DNA of 64,000 nt, taken from assembly GCF_020520425.1 (NCBI RefSeq), contig NC_079488.1, positions 10,889,747 through 10,953,746 of the forward strand, written 5' to 3'. This document shows, in pieces, positions 11,283-24,437 of the stretch; within the stretch, counting starts at the first letter, position 1, and each line of letters opens with the position of its first letter. Below the pieces are notes generated by a model, which saw only the letters and a program-made list of their open reading frames with translations, had not been told where the DNA came from and ran no database searches. The translations under genes and the position numbers were made by a program. Source of the DNA: Spinacia oleracea (lineage: Eukaryota > Streptophyta > Magnoliopsida > Caryophyllales > Amaranthaceae).

Positions 11283-12741
11283 TGTGAGGGGGTCGAAAAA
11301 GCGCGAGGCTAATGCGTGACCTCGTCCCTCGTGGGTGTGACGATTCTTTTTATTCAATCAAGTGTAATTGGATTTCCTGTGAGTTTACACCCAATTGACT
11401 AGTAATATAGGAGTCGCCATTCAGTTTTTAACGACAATGAGAAAAACTGACAAAACCCGGTTATCGTGACATAAAGGGAGTGCAATTATGTTTGACCACG
11501 ACGGCCGTAGGTTCCCTTGTGATCCCTGGTGTGGGGATCTCTCAACATACACCCGCAAGGTAGAGATTGAGGGTTCGGGGGACTGTAATTACCGAGAGGA
11601 GTACTTCGCTCGTCGATAACTCCAGAGGCAGGATATCCTTACTAGCTCAGCATAAATAATTGAAGGGACATGCGTTAACTATTAAACTAATCTGAGTTGA
11701 TCTTAGCAATATGCAACATATAATACTAATTCGATCGTGGTTATCTGATTTAAATAGCATTAAGGGACCTAGCATGATAATCCGATTTCCCAAAAATATT
11801 ATATTTGTTAGGCGTGATAGAACAATCAGATTAGGTTAGTTTAACAGTTCATAAAAAGGGCGAGGAAAGCAGTTAAATCATCGAAAAGGGACACATTACG
11901 ACGCACCCTTGAGAGGTGCGTCACGGTTCTCAGAAAACTAACCACTTTGACTTTGCTATTTCTCCTTTTTATTTAACGAATCTCAATTATGGGACAAGAT
12001 ACGTTCTGTTCGATTTATGGATCGATTGCGACAGAACGCGTGAACAGTTTCGCAGCGAGAGGCTTAGGCTGAGGGTTGGAGTCAATACTCAGAGTATATT
12101 TATGTGTTGTGTGTGTGTTCACGTCGAATTTAGGGGTCTATTTATAGGAAAGAGTTCGTGGAAAGATAGAATTGCAGAGTTCTAATCCATAAAGAATTAG
12201 GAAAAAACACGTACCCAGGTATTTTCAGCGCCCAGGCCTGGGCGCCGAAGATTTCGGCGCCCAGAGCCAGGCGTTGAAAATAGGGTCTGGGCTGTTTTCT
12301 TTGGTCAGATTCAGATTCTTAGAATCCGGAGTGTTTGAGATTAATTCGAGTCTTTTAGCGCGTATCAATTTTATGACGGAATGCGCCTGGGCCCGTTACG
12401 AACACTAGGCTCGTTAGGATTTTAATTAATACGTAACTCTTATTTCCGAATCATATTAGGAATAGGATTCTCGCAGTTTTCTATCTCATTTAGGATTTAT
12501 GTTGGAATGCAACACCTAATTCTGATAGGTTTCTATCTTTTATGATTTGCCACTTTTAGAAGCTACCTTTTACGACAGTTACTATTTTTAGCAGGTTTCC
12601 ATAAATAGCAGGTTTCGGGTGAAATGAAAAGGGGAATTGAGATTCGTTTATTTTATAGGATATGCGTTGTCAAGTGGAGATTTACGCTTTCATCATCGAA
12701 CCTTTCCCTTTCAGGAATGGGGACAAAAGTAGGTGTCTACA
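11283..12741 (-). repeat. 5' LTR of the LARD-like element
   Basis: 1459 bp, TG...CA, about 99% identical by eye to 1981-3410. Holds a minus-strand TATA box at 12138-12146 and the GC-rich palindromic module at 12222-12301. Confidence 0.93.
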
Positions 12742-12762
12742 CTGGTGGGCTGGTGGCCCACT

Positions 12763-13742
12763 TGTAGGGGAATACAGTTAAACATACATATCATCTGCGG
12801 AACAATCCCCAAAGCCAGGAAACATGTATAAAGCACAGATTAAGCAAACTTACATTCGAAGCGTGTTTTCCCAAGTAATCTGTCAATGAACACGAACAAA
12901 GAACTCCACTTGTCGTTCCTCTACTTGGTTCATCGACACGTTCAGATCCGCCTTGATTATTGTAGCTTAGACAAAGTACAAGGTTTTTGCTTTTTGGGAT
13001 GAACAGTTTTCACAGAGAGAAAACTGAAGAACGTAATATTAGAATTAGGTTCAGGGTTATTGGAAAACTGAATGTGTGTTGTATGTTGGAAAAATATAAT
13101 TAACCTAATTATATTAATGATGTAACCGGCCAAGACCAAGGGGCCTTGACCGGCCACACCACACAACCACACGGACACCCCCGCACGCAACCCACACTGC
13201 AGGCTGAAGCCCACAGCGCGCAGCCGAGCAGCATGGGCAATGGGCCTCGTTGGCTCGCTGCTGTGCTGCTGCGCGTTAGCGCGCACGCTGCCACGCCCCG
13301 CGGGCTGGCTTGCTCGCGAGCTCGCTGGCTCGTTGGGCCTTGCGCGCTTGCGTGCTCGGCTCGACGGGCCGGCAGCTCCGATGCTCTTCGTATTCGCGAC
13401 TAATACCTTGCGGCTATTATTTATCGTATCGTATCCGACAAATCACCGTCGTACGATACGATTATTCGTTTCGCCCAGCTTACGAATATTCGCGATGCGA
13501 TATACGATTCCGATGCAAGGTCGTATCGTATAATACGTTTTCCAAAACTAATTCCCGAAAAGCTATTAAATGAATTTAAGATTCATTTAATCCGGTGATC
13601 TGTTACATGCCACTCACTGATCGGAAGCATTGCTCCAGCTAGCTGTTCCGATCACTTGATCTCACTGAATTAATTGTTCGCAATTAATCTGAACCTTGGT
13701 ATTAGACTAAATGCACCTTGGATGAAGGACATATTTCCTTTA
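12763..13742 (-). repeat. LTR A (3' LTR) of the copia-like element
   Basis: About 980 bp. Plus strand begins TGTAGGGGAATACAG; the far end reads ATTTCCTTTA where LTR B has ATTTCCTTCA, so the terminal dinucleotide has mutated. It lacks about 60 bp present in LTR B near 27010-27075. A GC-rich stretch (13140-13390) gives spurious ORFs in several frames. Confidence 0.85.
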
Positions 13743-16700
13743 GTCTCCCACGTGTCATTCAGACAAGTGTGCATTCACATTCCTTTGTCGCTTAGTGTTA
13801 CTTACTGAACATAAGGTAAGACCCAAGCCATCCTTATTAGGTCCAAAAGTGTTTCTCGGATCACAGAGCTCAACTCTTAAACTTTTACAGAAGGTTAAGC
13901 CTTAACCATTCTGAGCACGGCCATGCATTTTACAGTATCTAACTCTCCGAGAGGCCTTGTTACACAACAACACAATATCCTATCAAAGATATGATGACAA
14001 TCCATTCTCGCAATATATGAACACTCACTTTGATTTATAGAACGCCCAATAACTGCTTTTATAACCTCCTTTTACGGTGCGATGTTTAGCAAGCATCAAA
14101 GCGAACTAATTCTCAAACGAGCAGACATAATCCCTCATGTTCTGAGGAATGGTTCTAATCACCATTAATGAGAACTACTTATGACATGACTTTAATCTCT
14201 TAAAGTGTTCTCATGGTCAATCCGATACAAGATCCAATAAGTATCTATGCAAAAGATTCTGACATCCAGTCAAACTAGTTCAAGAAACAGAACCAAAAAT
14301 CTACTTGCAATCTAATCTTCACTAGTCATTGAAAGTCATTGGTCGTCCACCTTTCAATGACCTGGATTAGGGATCCTTTGTGACTTCAATATTCAAGTTC
14401 ACTTATGGGTGTTTCTTTATCGAAGAATCCATCTTGACATCCCATTTGAATGTTTTGAATCACATGGACTTATCATTTAATACTAAACCAAAATTAAATG
14501 AATATGAAATAATAATTTCATAAATGATAAATGTTTAAACCAAATGCTTACCAATTTGTGGGCCTCTAACCCAAAATCAAGCATTTAATGTTTTACAGAT
14601 ATAGGCCTTTCACCCAATACTTAAAACATTCATGGAACTCAAATTTGATTCCATTTCTGCATACGAATGTTGTGTCTCATTCAATGCAGAGGTTTAGTTT
14701 ATCATACTTTTCTATTCTTAGCATCCTTTATATCGAAAGCCTTTTGATGTAAGATGAAAAGATCATTGAATATGTTTATAGAATGATCTAGTCTTTCATT
14801 GCTGTTAGAATGATTATCATATTCAAAATAGAAAATTATCCAGATAGCAGAATTGTGATCATCCTGAGTTCATTGAAGAACTCCCACTAGAAACAATTCC
14901 ATTTCATTGCTTCTTAGGCTATAATTAATTAATTTCAATTATGTAGATTTGCAAATGATGCCATCCTTTTGGAATACTCCAACCAGTTCACAGAGATGTG
15001 GGAGATACATCTTTCAACTGAGAACTTTGGAAACTAATCATTGATTCAGTTTCCCATGCATCACATATGGTTTAGAACCTATATTACCACCTTTTAATCA
15101 CGACGCCTAAATGCCCGTGTATGTTTGTGGTTTGCCTAACAACAAGATTCAACTTTTTCTTAGGAAAATGCATGTAGCATCAAAACTTTAGTTCATCTTC
15201 ACTTTCTCTTATCAAGTGCTCATCCTACATATCCAAATGTGTTGGATGTTCTTGATATTGTTCTAATGATCTTTGATCTAGATTAATAGAGATTGGTAAA
15301 AATTCGTCACGATCTAATGTTCACGAGTTATCTTGGCGATCTATATATTACATCATACATGATTGATTGTAATGCAAAAACCATTCGCATTTTAAAATCT
15401 ATCCATGTAACTTTTAGCTTTATTTTGTTTCAAGAGATACTGAATCTTGCTAAAATCTTGGCAGTGCCATGTGATATAAGGTGAAGGAACCTCTTCAAGG
15501 TCCTTCATGTTTTAACTTTAATGATAACATCCTAGCTTTATGCTTTAGTTAAAGCATTCATTACTTAGACTTACTCACATGGGTTGAGAGTCTCTTATGA
15601 GTCTCTCTATTGTGTTTGATTCAGTAATTACTTTTACATAATCCAAACAACGCTTCAAATCCTATCCAATAGATCTTTAACCCAATATGTTCTAAGTTTC
15701 GCCATGGTTCTAATATTCACATATACTTTCAAATCTAACCATTTAGAATTTGAATGTCATTTTCAATAGAGAGATATGTATCTCATATATATAGAATCAA
15801 TAAACTTGACTTAGCTCCCACTAAACTCTTTATCTACAAGATGATCCATATTTTCATAAAGCCATGATTTCTCAATAGCCCTTTTGAAAAATATGTTCCA
15901 ATTCCCACATGCTTTAATCTACTAATAGATTTCTTAAGATTTCTCTTTTATCTAGCATCCAAAACTTTTACATTGTGTGATGTACACAATTCCTTTATAC
16001 AAGTCCAATTGAGGAAGGTGTTTCGTTTTCCAATTGCCATATTTCCATATGCAATGATAGCTAGATTTATCCAAAATAGTTCAAGCATTCCGACTTGGTG
16101 AAAAAGATTTCAACATTATCAATGCCGTGAAGTTATTTACAATCTTTAACCACCAATCTAGCTTCTCTTTTCTATGTGTATACAATATCATCTTTGTATA
16201 TTTTGAAAACATGTTTGCAACCAATGGGAGTGAACCCCTTATGCAAATCAACGTTGTATGTTTAGTAAACATGTTTACAACTAATGAGAGTTGACCCTTT
16301 GTGCAAATCAACGTTCTATGTTTAGAAAACATGTTTGCAACTAATGGGAGTGAATCCTTTATGCAAATCAACCAAATCATAGATTTAATTCTTTAAGATG
16401 AAGGTACCTTGGATGAAATGGCCTCAAACCATTTTGTATGGCCTCGAACCGTAGTTAGGTTTTTGATGGCCTCAAACCATACTTGGGAATTTTTAATTCG
16501 TCGTAGCTAACATGTAAGTCGTATGTTCTTGAAGCACTTTCCAAAGTCTTCATAGTTTTCATTCCTCAAGATATCTATGTATCTATCTTGGTTGAATTCT
16601 ATTCCTTATACGATTTACCTAGGTATTGAACATCAAATGTTAGTGTCTATAAAGACATTACTCAAGTCCTTTGAGTATTAGGATTCTCTTGAAGCACTTC

Positions 16701-17569
16701 TAAAGTCTTCCTGAAGCTCTTCCAAAGGCTTCTAAGTATGGAGCTTTTCCAAAGACTCCTAAGTATCCTACATTTGTTTGTTGCTTGACTCGAAGTTCAC
16801 TTCCAGGGCATTTTTCTCCCACTTGCCTTTTTGGAAATATGATGGTTTCCTAAAAGACATTATCTAGAGCAACAATCATATGTTCTCAGATTTGTGGTAG
16901 CTAGAATCAATACCTTTTGTTTCTATGAGTCGCTCATAAAGAAACATATATATATTCTTGAGTTTGTTTGATGTAAACACTAACTCCCACTGGGTTTGAC
17001 AACCCGAGATATATATATGTACTGAAAAGATGTACTGAACCAAAGTTCAATCCTTATGACATCTTATCCTTAGCTTTGACAACTTTGTTTAGTGTGATAG
17101 TCACTTGAGAGTATCATTTAGAAACTGTATAGGAAAATAGTCGTGATTATCGTTAATCGAATAGATTCCGATTTCTCCATTTGGACATACCATATTCTTA
17201 TTGAGCTTCGATTGTCATAATGCCATATAAACAATCTAGATAATCTTTCTTGGCTCATGCAAACATCACTTTGACTCAGCCTAGATGTTCCAAAATTCTT
17301 GCCAAGTTTGATTTTATACCCTTTTGTGAATCGCATTGTAGCATTTCACATATTTCACGTTGAGTAAATATAGCCATATTTTCTCAAATTCTTGTGAAAT
17401 AGGTAAATCATAAAATCTATCTTTGGCCAATGAACTTTATTGTCTAGAAACTTCTAACAATAGTCTATTTTTATGTCATGTTCAACAAGCAAGACCCACG
17501 TGTCTTAAATTAACCAACTTTCAGAAATCCATGCCATGGAATCTTGGTATGTTGTTTTGTTGATATGGT
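13743..17569 (-). other. Interior of the copia-like element, 3' part
   Basis: Starts with a minus-strand PPT-like run (GTGGGAGAC) touching LTR A. The first ~400 bp are repeated at 27200-27596. No gag or pol motif seen on either strand; ORFs are short and AT-driven. One 60-bp tandem repeat at 16196-16375. Confidence 0.6.
16196..16375. repeat. 60-bp tandem repeat, 3 copies
   Basis: Three copies of a 60-bp unit with GAAAACATGTTTGCAACTAA, GGGAGTGAA and TATGCAAATCAAC. Since 60 is a multiple of 3, a 99-codon repetitive ORF appears on the minus strand; I do not read it as a gene. Confidence 0.85.
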
Positions 17570-18359
17570 CGTATTGTTAGGTTATGATACATATAAATCA
17601 TATATTAATCATGCGGAAAAACCATAAAGCCAGGAATCCAAATTAATTGCCACATAACAATTAGCATAATTTAGGATACATACACTTTGTAGCGTGCCCT
17701 CCCTAGCTGCGCACGAACCAAACAAGAACAAGTCTAGGACTCCAAATGTCGTCCCTTCGCAGATAGTCCACAGCACGTTCGGATCCGCCTTAGATTTAAT
17801 TAACTAGAATTGCACCTAAGGTATTATGAATATATTCGAATATTTTTAGGCAAATATTAGTCTTAGTTTTAATCCTTAAAACTAGGTAAATAATTGAAAT
17901 TATGTGTGCATAAATTTGTGAATGCCATCACATATTTATAGGGTAGGAATAATGGAATTAGAAGTCTACTAGGATTCAAGTATTCTAAATCTATTAGAAT
18001 TAGAGTTTACTTAAAACTAGTAACTTAGAAATTAATCTTTTAATCTAATCCTAATTGCTTAAAGATTCGATGCATGCACAAACTTCAACACACACGAGCA
18101 CGGCGCACAAGAATGCAGGCCATGCCCACGCGCGGAGAAGCCCAACGCAGGCTCGCAGCCCACACGCTGCTTCGCAGCCCAAGTGCTGCTCGCAGCCATG
18201 GGCGCGCTGCGCCTGGCCTTGCGCTGGGCCTTGCGTGCCTTTGGCTTGCTGTGTTGCTCATGCCTTGCGCGCTGGGCTTGCTAGGCGTGGACCTTGCTTC
18301 GTGCTGGGCCTTCGTCTAGCAACACTAGTGGAAAAAGGGTCATTTGCATCGCACTTTTA

Positions 18360-18770
18360 AGCACATTTGCGTCGCACATCGTGCGTGGCAAAAGCTCTCG
18401 ACGCAAATGACTAAAAGTCATTTGCGTCGCACATTTGTGCGACGCAAATGAACCTTATTTGCGTCGCACAATTAGCTAATGTGCGACGCAAATAACTTTT
18501 CAGGCATGGTGCTGAAAAGTCATTTGCAACGCACATTAGCTAAATGTGCGACGCAAATGACTTTTCAATATGTTAAAAAAAATGTCATTTGCAACGCACA
18601 TTAGCTAAATGTGCGACGCAAATGACTTTTCAATATGTTAAAAAAAATGTCATTTGCAACGCACATTAGCTAAATGTGCGACGCAAATGACTTTTCAATA
18701 TGTTAAAAAAAATGTCATTTGCGTCGCAGATTAGCTAAAGTGCGACGCAAATGACTTTTGGATATTCTAA
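18360..18770. repeat. Left subterminal repeats of the CACTA element
   Basis: About eight inverted pairs of TTTGCGTCGCA / TGCGACGCAAA separated by GCTAA or similar. Between about 18575 and 18770 a ~66-bp unit ending in CTTTTCAATATGTTAAAAAA is tandemly repeated almost without change. Confidence 0.9.
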
Positions 18771-19492
18771 AAAAAATGAGTTGCTGATTTTATTTAATCC
18801 ATAGATTAAATAAAATAAGCAGCTTTCAGTACTAGTATATTCAGAGCATAAAAATAAAAGTAAACTAGGTGAAAATTTTGACAATATTTCCTTTGTAATT
18901 TGACCCTCCCCAATACCGGGAATGTTATAATACATTAATATATACCTGTCAAAACAGTTTACAACCCAATAAAAGGCAAATTCACCATAGATCAACCAAC
19001 ATGTTGATAACCTAACTACACTTTAAACATAAAAGTTTAAGTAAATATTACAATAAACTAGCTAAATATCGACATTGCTCATAATGTAATCAGCCCAAAG
19101 AAAACAAACAAAAATAGCAGAACAATCACATTCTTAGCAACAAAGGCAATACATATTCACCCTTATTAAGAAAAGAAAAACATTAGAGTTGCATAACCCC
19201 AAACCTACTCTCAACAGGAGGTATAATAGTCTGCTAGTCTTGCTACCATTTGCAGTTTGAATTGCATTCAGAACAATTATATTCATATAAGGAAACAATA
19301 ATTAAACCTCAATTATATGGGAACATTTCAGAAAAAGTAATAAACGCTAGCAAGAATTGGGGAATCAACCACAGAACATTAAAATTTGAACTTAGACCTC
19401 ACAATAATCAAACACACGAGCTGTTATTTATTGTATGCACAAAATGGCAATGTGAAAAACATGTATCATTGGATAAGCAACTGAACATTTCA

Positions 19493-20290
<798 letters not shown>

Positions 20291-20390
20291 TTCAAGGTTC
20301 CAAAAGACTAAATTAGTTGTTTTTTCTGTCATATATGTGGCATATGTGTGTCTATTAAGTTCTTGCTTCTACTGCAGGGTTGCCTAGCAA

Positions 20391-21340
20391 TCATGGTAGA
20401 CAAAGAAAAAAATCCAAAGGTAAATCTTACTGAATTTTTTCAACTGGATGGACTATATGTTTCATGATATTGTCTTAGCTAGTTAATGAATCTCTTTTAA
20501 GAGTTCGACATAATCAAAATCCTAAAATCAAAATCAAAATCTAGGGTTCAAACAATCAAAATTTAGATTCATCTGAAATCAAAATCCTAAAATCAAAATC
20601 AAAATCCTAAACAGATTCGACATAATCAATAACAAACTACAACATCTGAAATCAAAATCCTAAAATGAAGAGTTCAAACAATCGTAAAATAAATACTCAA
20701 AATCACCAACTAACTAACATAATTAAGCCCTAGATTCATCAAAACAATATGAAAAAGTTGCAAAATTAATTAAACATGGAAATCACGGTAGGGAGAGAGA
20801 AAATACCTTTAGATCGAAACAAGGTATTCAAGGTCGGTGGCGATAAAAACCGAAACTCCAGCACCAACACTTCGGCGTTGTTATGGCGGTGTAACTCGGG
20901 ACCAACTCGGTCTGAGTCGACTCAACAGATTCCCCAAAAACTCAGCCCCACTTCCACCGCACCCAGATGAGTCGCCGCCGAGTCATCCACCTCAGAGCTG
21001 GAGTTTGCAGAGAATGCGGCTTGAAATCCGGCTGAAGACGTCATCGCTTTCAGATCTGGGTTTGCCTCCTTCGTATTCGCTAAGCTTGAATTTTAAAACA
21101 AATTTGAGATATTGGGATGATTTGGTGAGAGGAGACTTTGAAGGGAAAGCTCGATACTGATTCTGAAGGAGAGACAGAGAAGCTTTGGAATTTCAACAAT
21201 GGAGATCTGGAAATTATGAGAGAGAAAGAGTTTGGGGAGGCAGGAAATGTATGAGGGAGAAAGGGAATGGGAGCAGGGCGTCGCACCAAATTAAAAAAGA
21301 AAAGGAAAAGGTAATAATTAAATTTTAATTAGAAACCGAA
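20391..21340. other. CACTA interior, not assigned
   Basis: AT-rich with repeated AAATCAAAATCCTAAAATC words (20515-20690), then a less AT-rich stretch (20820-21290). It might be intron and leader captured with the RecQ exons; nothing readable supports that. Confidence 0.4.
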
Positions 21341-21344
21341 ATTT

Positions 21345-21565
21345 TTTTACCTCCTTTGCGTCGCCGATTAGTAAATCTGCGACGCAAAGGAGGTAATATT
21401 TTGCGTCGCATTATTATTAATCTGCGACGCAAATGACTTTAAGAACATCTTAGAGTCATCTGCGTCGCAGATTAGTAATTCTGCGACGCAAATGACTAAT
21501 TTTAATGCTTAAAACTGTCAATTGCGTCACATGTTTAAATGTGCGAGGCAAATATGGTGATGCAA
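21345..21565. repeat. Right subterminal repeats of the CACTA element
   Basis: Inverted pairs of TTTGCGTCGC / GCGACGCAAA with AGATTAGTAA-type loops, matching the left side. Confidence 0.88.
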
Positions 21566-22261
21566 ATGATTGTTTTTCCACTAGTGCAAGCTCATCCGAT
21601 TCTTATTTCGTACGACGCGCTTCCGATTAATTTTCCGATTCCGGAATTCATTTCCGATTCGAACAATATTTAATATTTCCGATTCCGGAATTAATTTCCG
21701 TTTCGAACAAATATTTAATATTTCCGATTCCGGAATTATTTTCCGATTCCGATAATATTTCCGATTCTGACAATATTTCCGTTTCCGGCAATATTTTCGA
21801 TTCCGGCAATATTTCCATTTCCGATAATATTTTCGGATACGTACCATGTTTCCGTTTCCGGCAATATCTACGACTTGGATAATATTTATATTTCCGATAC
21901 GATCCATATTTCCGTTTCCGGCAATATCATCGTTTCCGGAGTATCCATAATTTTCCTTTTGACGATTTCAGCTCCCACTGGAACTGAGATCCGTCGATTC
22001 CGAATATCCATAAATGGAGTATTTAATTCACTTAAATACTTGATTCGTTCACGTACTATTTGTGCGACCCTACGGGTTCAGTCAAGAGTAAGCTGTGGAT
22101 TAATATTATTAATTCCACTTGAACTGAAGCTGCCTCTAGCTAGGCATACAGTTCACTTTGTCTCACTGAATTATTAACTTGTATAATTAACACTGAACCG
22201 CATTTATTAGACTTAGAATTAAATGCATACTTGGACCAAGGGCATTATTTCCTTCACGTAT

Positions 22262-23877
22262 GACATTGCAAAAGATATGTGGAACACAAATCAAAGTGTT
22301 TGATTTAAACCTTCTGAAGTTTGAGTGTGAAGAGATTCGTTTGTTTATTAATCAATCATATGACTCAACCCTTAAATGACCATTTCATTCAAATAAACAC
22401 CCAACGAATGTTTTTGTTTACTTTGAATGTGAGTCCTTCCGTTGTCCAAACAGAAATTGATTATGATGATTAATGGAACATAATACCACTAAGTTCCAGC
22501 CTTTAGAAGGACTTTAAAACAAACATGATGACCCTACAATTAATGTAGCGCAACTTTGCTTCATTTCCCACTTGTAGGTCAATAACCAGACTTAGATCCC
22601 GGAATTTGAGTTCTTAACAAGAGTTAGAACCTCAAGCGGTAATCTAATACCATAGGAGTTTATTTGCTAAGTCGTTTCTCTTTAACGCAAACTTTTAGGT
22701 AGAAATTGAATCTTGAATTCATTTCTTTTGTTCCCCTTTCCTATCCTTTCTAGCACGTTTTCTTATAGTCCTAAAGATTTTACTCTTTGCTTGATCTTCT
22801 TACTTTGTTATGCTTACAAAGTCCCTTTCTTTTATTCATTTTGAATGACCGCATCCAATGAGTCTAGTTCATTATCGAATCAAAAGAAAATTGGTTGTTA
22901 ACCATTGGTTATACATGAGTCTTTAACTCAATACTTCATTATTCCAAAACTACCCAGTATTCTGAATATATGAGGTCCAATTGGTCTACCATTCAAATTT
23001 TAGTTTGAAAACAACCATGAAGATCATTATAAGAAAATAGCATTCAAGATACGCTCTCATTCTCCTTTTCTCTGAGAATCGCTGTCAAAATTAGTTACCA
23101 ATCGATCGAGGAAATATCGCAATCTATTGTCCGAACGCAATAAAGTTGAAGATTTACGATTCTACAAAATGAACTAGCAAAGAAAACATTTATCATACTT
23201 TAATAACTTGAAATAAAAGCATTCATGCAATCATCAAAGCTATTAAACATTTCATTCATGCAAAATTAAAACATGGTCCAAAAATGAATGAAATGATTCC
23301 AAGACCCTAAAAGTCCTAAATCCTTAAGCAGCTTTGGCATGTCTTAAGTAGTTTAAGATTCAAGGTAAGCAAAATCTATTGCTAGTAATCTCCAAATTAC
23401 TCTTGGTTAATAAATTAATACCATAATTTATCCCATTGCCACAACATAATGCCATTGTTGTTTGAGTTGAAACCACAATCAACGTGCTTCTTTGGGACGC
23501 CTTACCATCTAAGTCAACTAATATAGCACCTCGCTTTGGCGTAAACCTACTACGTTAGATCCTTAGATTTTTGTAAGTGCTTGATTTGGAAGGCAATTTT
23601 TAAACTCAATATTACTTTGGACCTAGTTGTTTCTATGTTGGTTCGATTATTTAGTGAACTTAATTTAATCGAGTCATACAAACAACCTATTCATGCATAA
23701 TATACATTCATTCAAGCATAATACAAATGAAGTGCATAAATAATAGGTGAACTAGTATGGCCCAAAACATCTTGTCTTGAAGCATCCAATCTTCTTCACC
23801 ATCTTGTTAGCTTGGCATCGTCTAGAATCTTCATTCAATTGCTAACTTAAAGTTCTAAACTAGAAATACTTGAAAGT
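22262..23877 (-). other. Interior of the copia-like element, middle part
   Basis: AT-rich, no ORF above noise and no retroelement protein motif recognised. It continues 13743-17569 across the solo LTR insertion. Confidence 0.55.
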
Positions 23878-23884
23878 AAATAAA

Positions 23885-24430
23885 AGGAAATTTTTGTATT
23901 TACTACCTTAAAAATACACCACTTTTGCATTTACTACCTTATGAAATTTTTATTTTAAATTACTACCTTAAACTTCCAATTTTTTTTTTATTTACTACCA
24001 CTTTGCAGTTTTCTCATTTTAAAATTAAGATATCTCTTTCGTTTCTTAATCGTTTAATGTGATTCAAAGATCATTATTCTCCTTTCTCTATAGGGATTTC
24101 ATTGAGAACGACATTTCAAAACAATTCGTTTGATAATTCATATATATTTTAAACTTTTACAAATAATATTTAATTCGTTTTATCTTTTACAAAATTTTAA
24201 AAGCAAGATCCCTATGGAATCCTTACATATAAATGAGAAGAATGGGCTTTAAATCACTTAAAATGATTAAGAAACGAAAGAGATATCTCAATTTTAAAAT
24301 GAGAAAATTGTAAAGTGGTAGTAAATAAAAATAAATTGGAACTTTAAGGTAGTAATTTAAAATAAAATTTTCATAAGGTAGTAAATACAAAAGTGGTGTA
24401 TTTTCAAGGTAGTAAATACCAAAAAATCCT
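23885..24430. mobile_element. Long-hairpin MITE with 7-bp duplication
   Basis: 546 bp, almost entirely two inverted arms of ~200 bp. The left arm carries TATTTACTACCTTA repeated, and the right arm its reverse complement TAAGGTAGTAAATA; inner words AAGAAACGAAAGAGATATCT and the complement close the fold. Ends AGGA/TCCT, flanked by AAATAAA (23878-23884 and 24431-24437). AT-rich flanks make the duplication only moderately certain. No coding. Confidence 0.75.
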
Positions 24431-24437
24431 AAATAAA

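Larger units (their letters stand above)
1981..12741 (-). mobile_element. Large non-autonomous LTR retrotransposon (LARD-like, probably Tat/Ogre-related)
   Basis: A complete insertion of 10.8 kb: TG...CA LTRs at 1981-3410 and 11283-12741, flanked by the perfect 5-bp duplication CTGGT (1976-1980 and 12742-12746). Orientation is minus: a PBS (TGGCGACTCCACTGGGGA) abuts the right LTR, a polypurine tract (AAAGTGGGGGCTAAC) abuts the left LTR, and both LTRs hold a minus-strand TATAAATAG box. I counted about 16 substitutions plus one 29-bp gap between the LTRs, near 99% identity, so insertion is fairly recent. The 7.9-kb interior has no gag, protease, RT or integrase in any frame, so movement would need proteins from a partner element. 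It holds tandem repeats near the 3' LTR, repeated GC-rich palindromic modules and a captured ECT fragment. The Tat/Ogre link rests on the PBS/PPT style only. Confidence 0.9.

Noticed and set aside
13146-13573. Overlapping Ala/Arg-rich ORFs in the GC-rich part of the copia-like LTR (also at 26545-26972 and 18055-18360)
   Set aside because: Open frames occur in several phases at once, a result of GC-rich composition with few stops. They belong to LTR sequence.
16081-16380. 99-codon minus-strand ORF with repeated LPLVANMFSKH
   Set aside because: Produced by three 60-bp tandem repeats in degenerate retrotransposon DNA.
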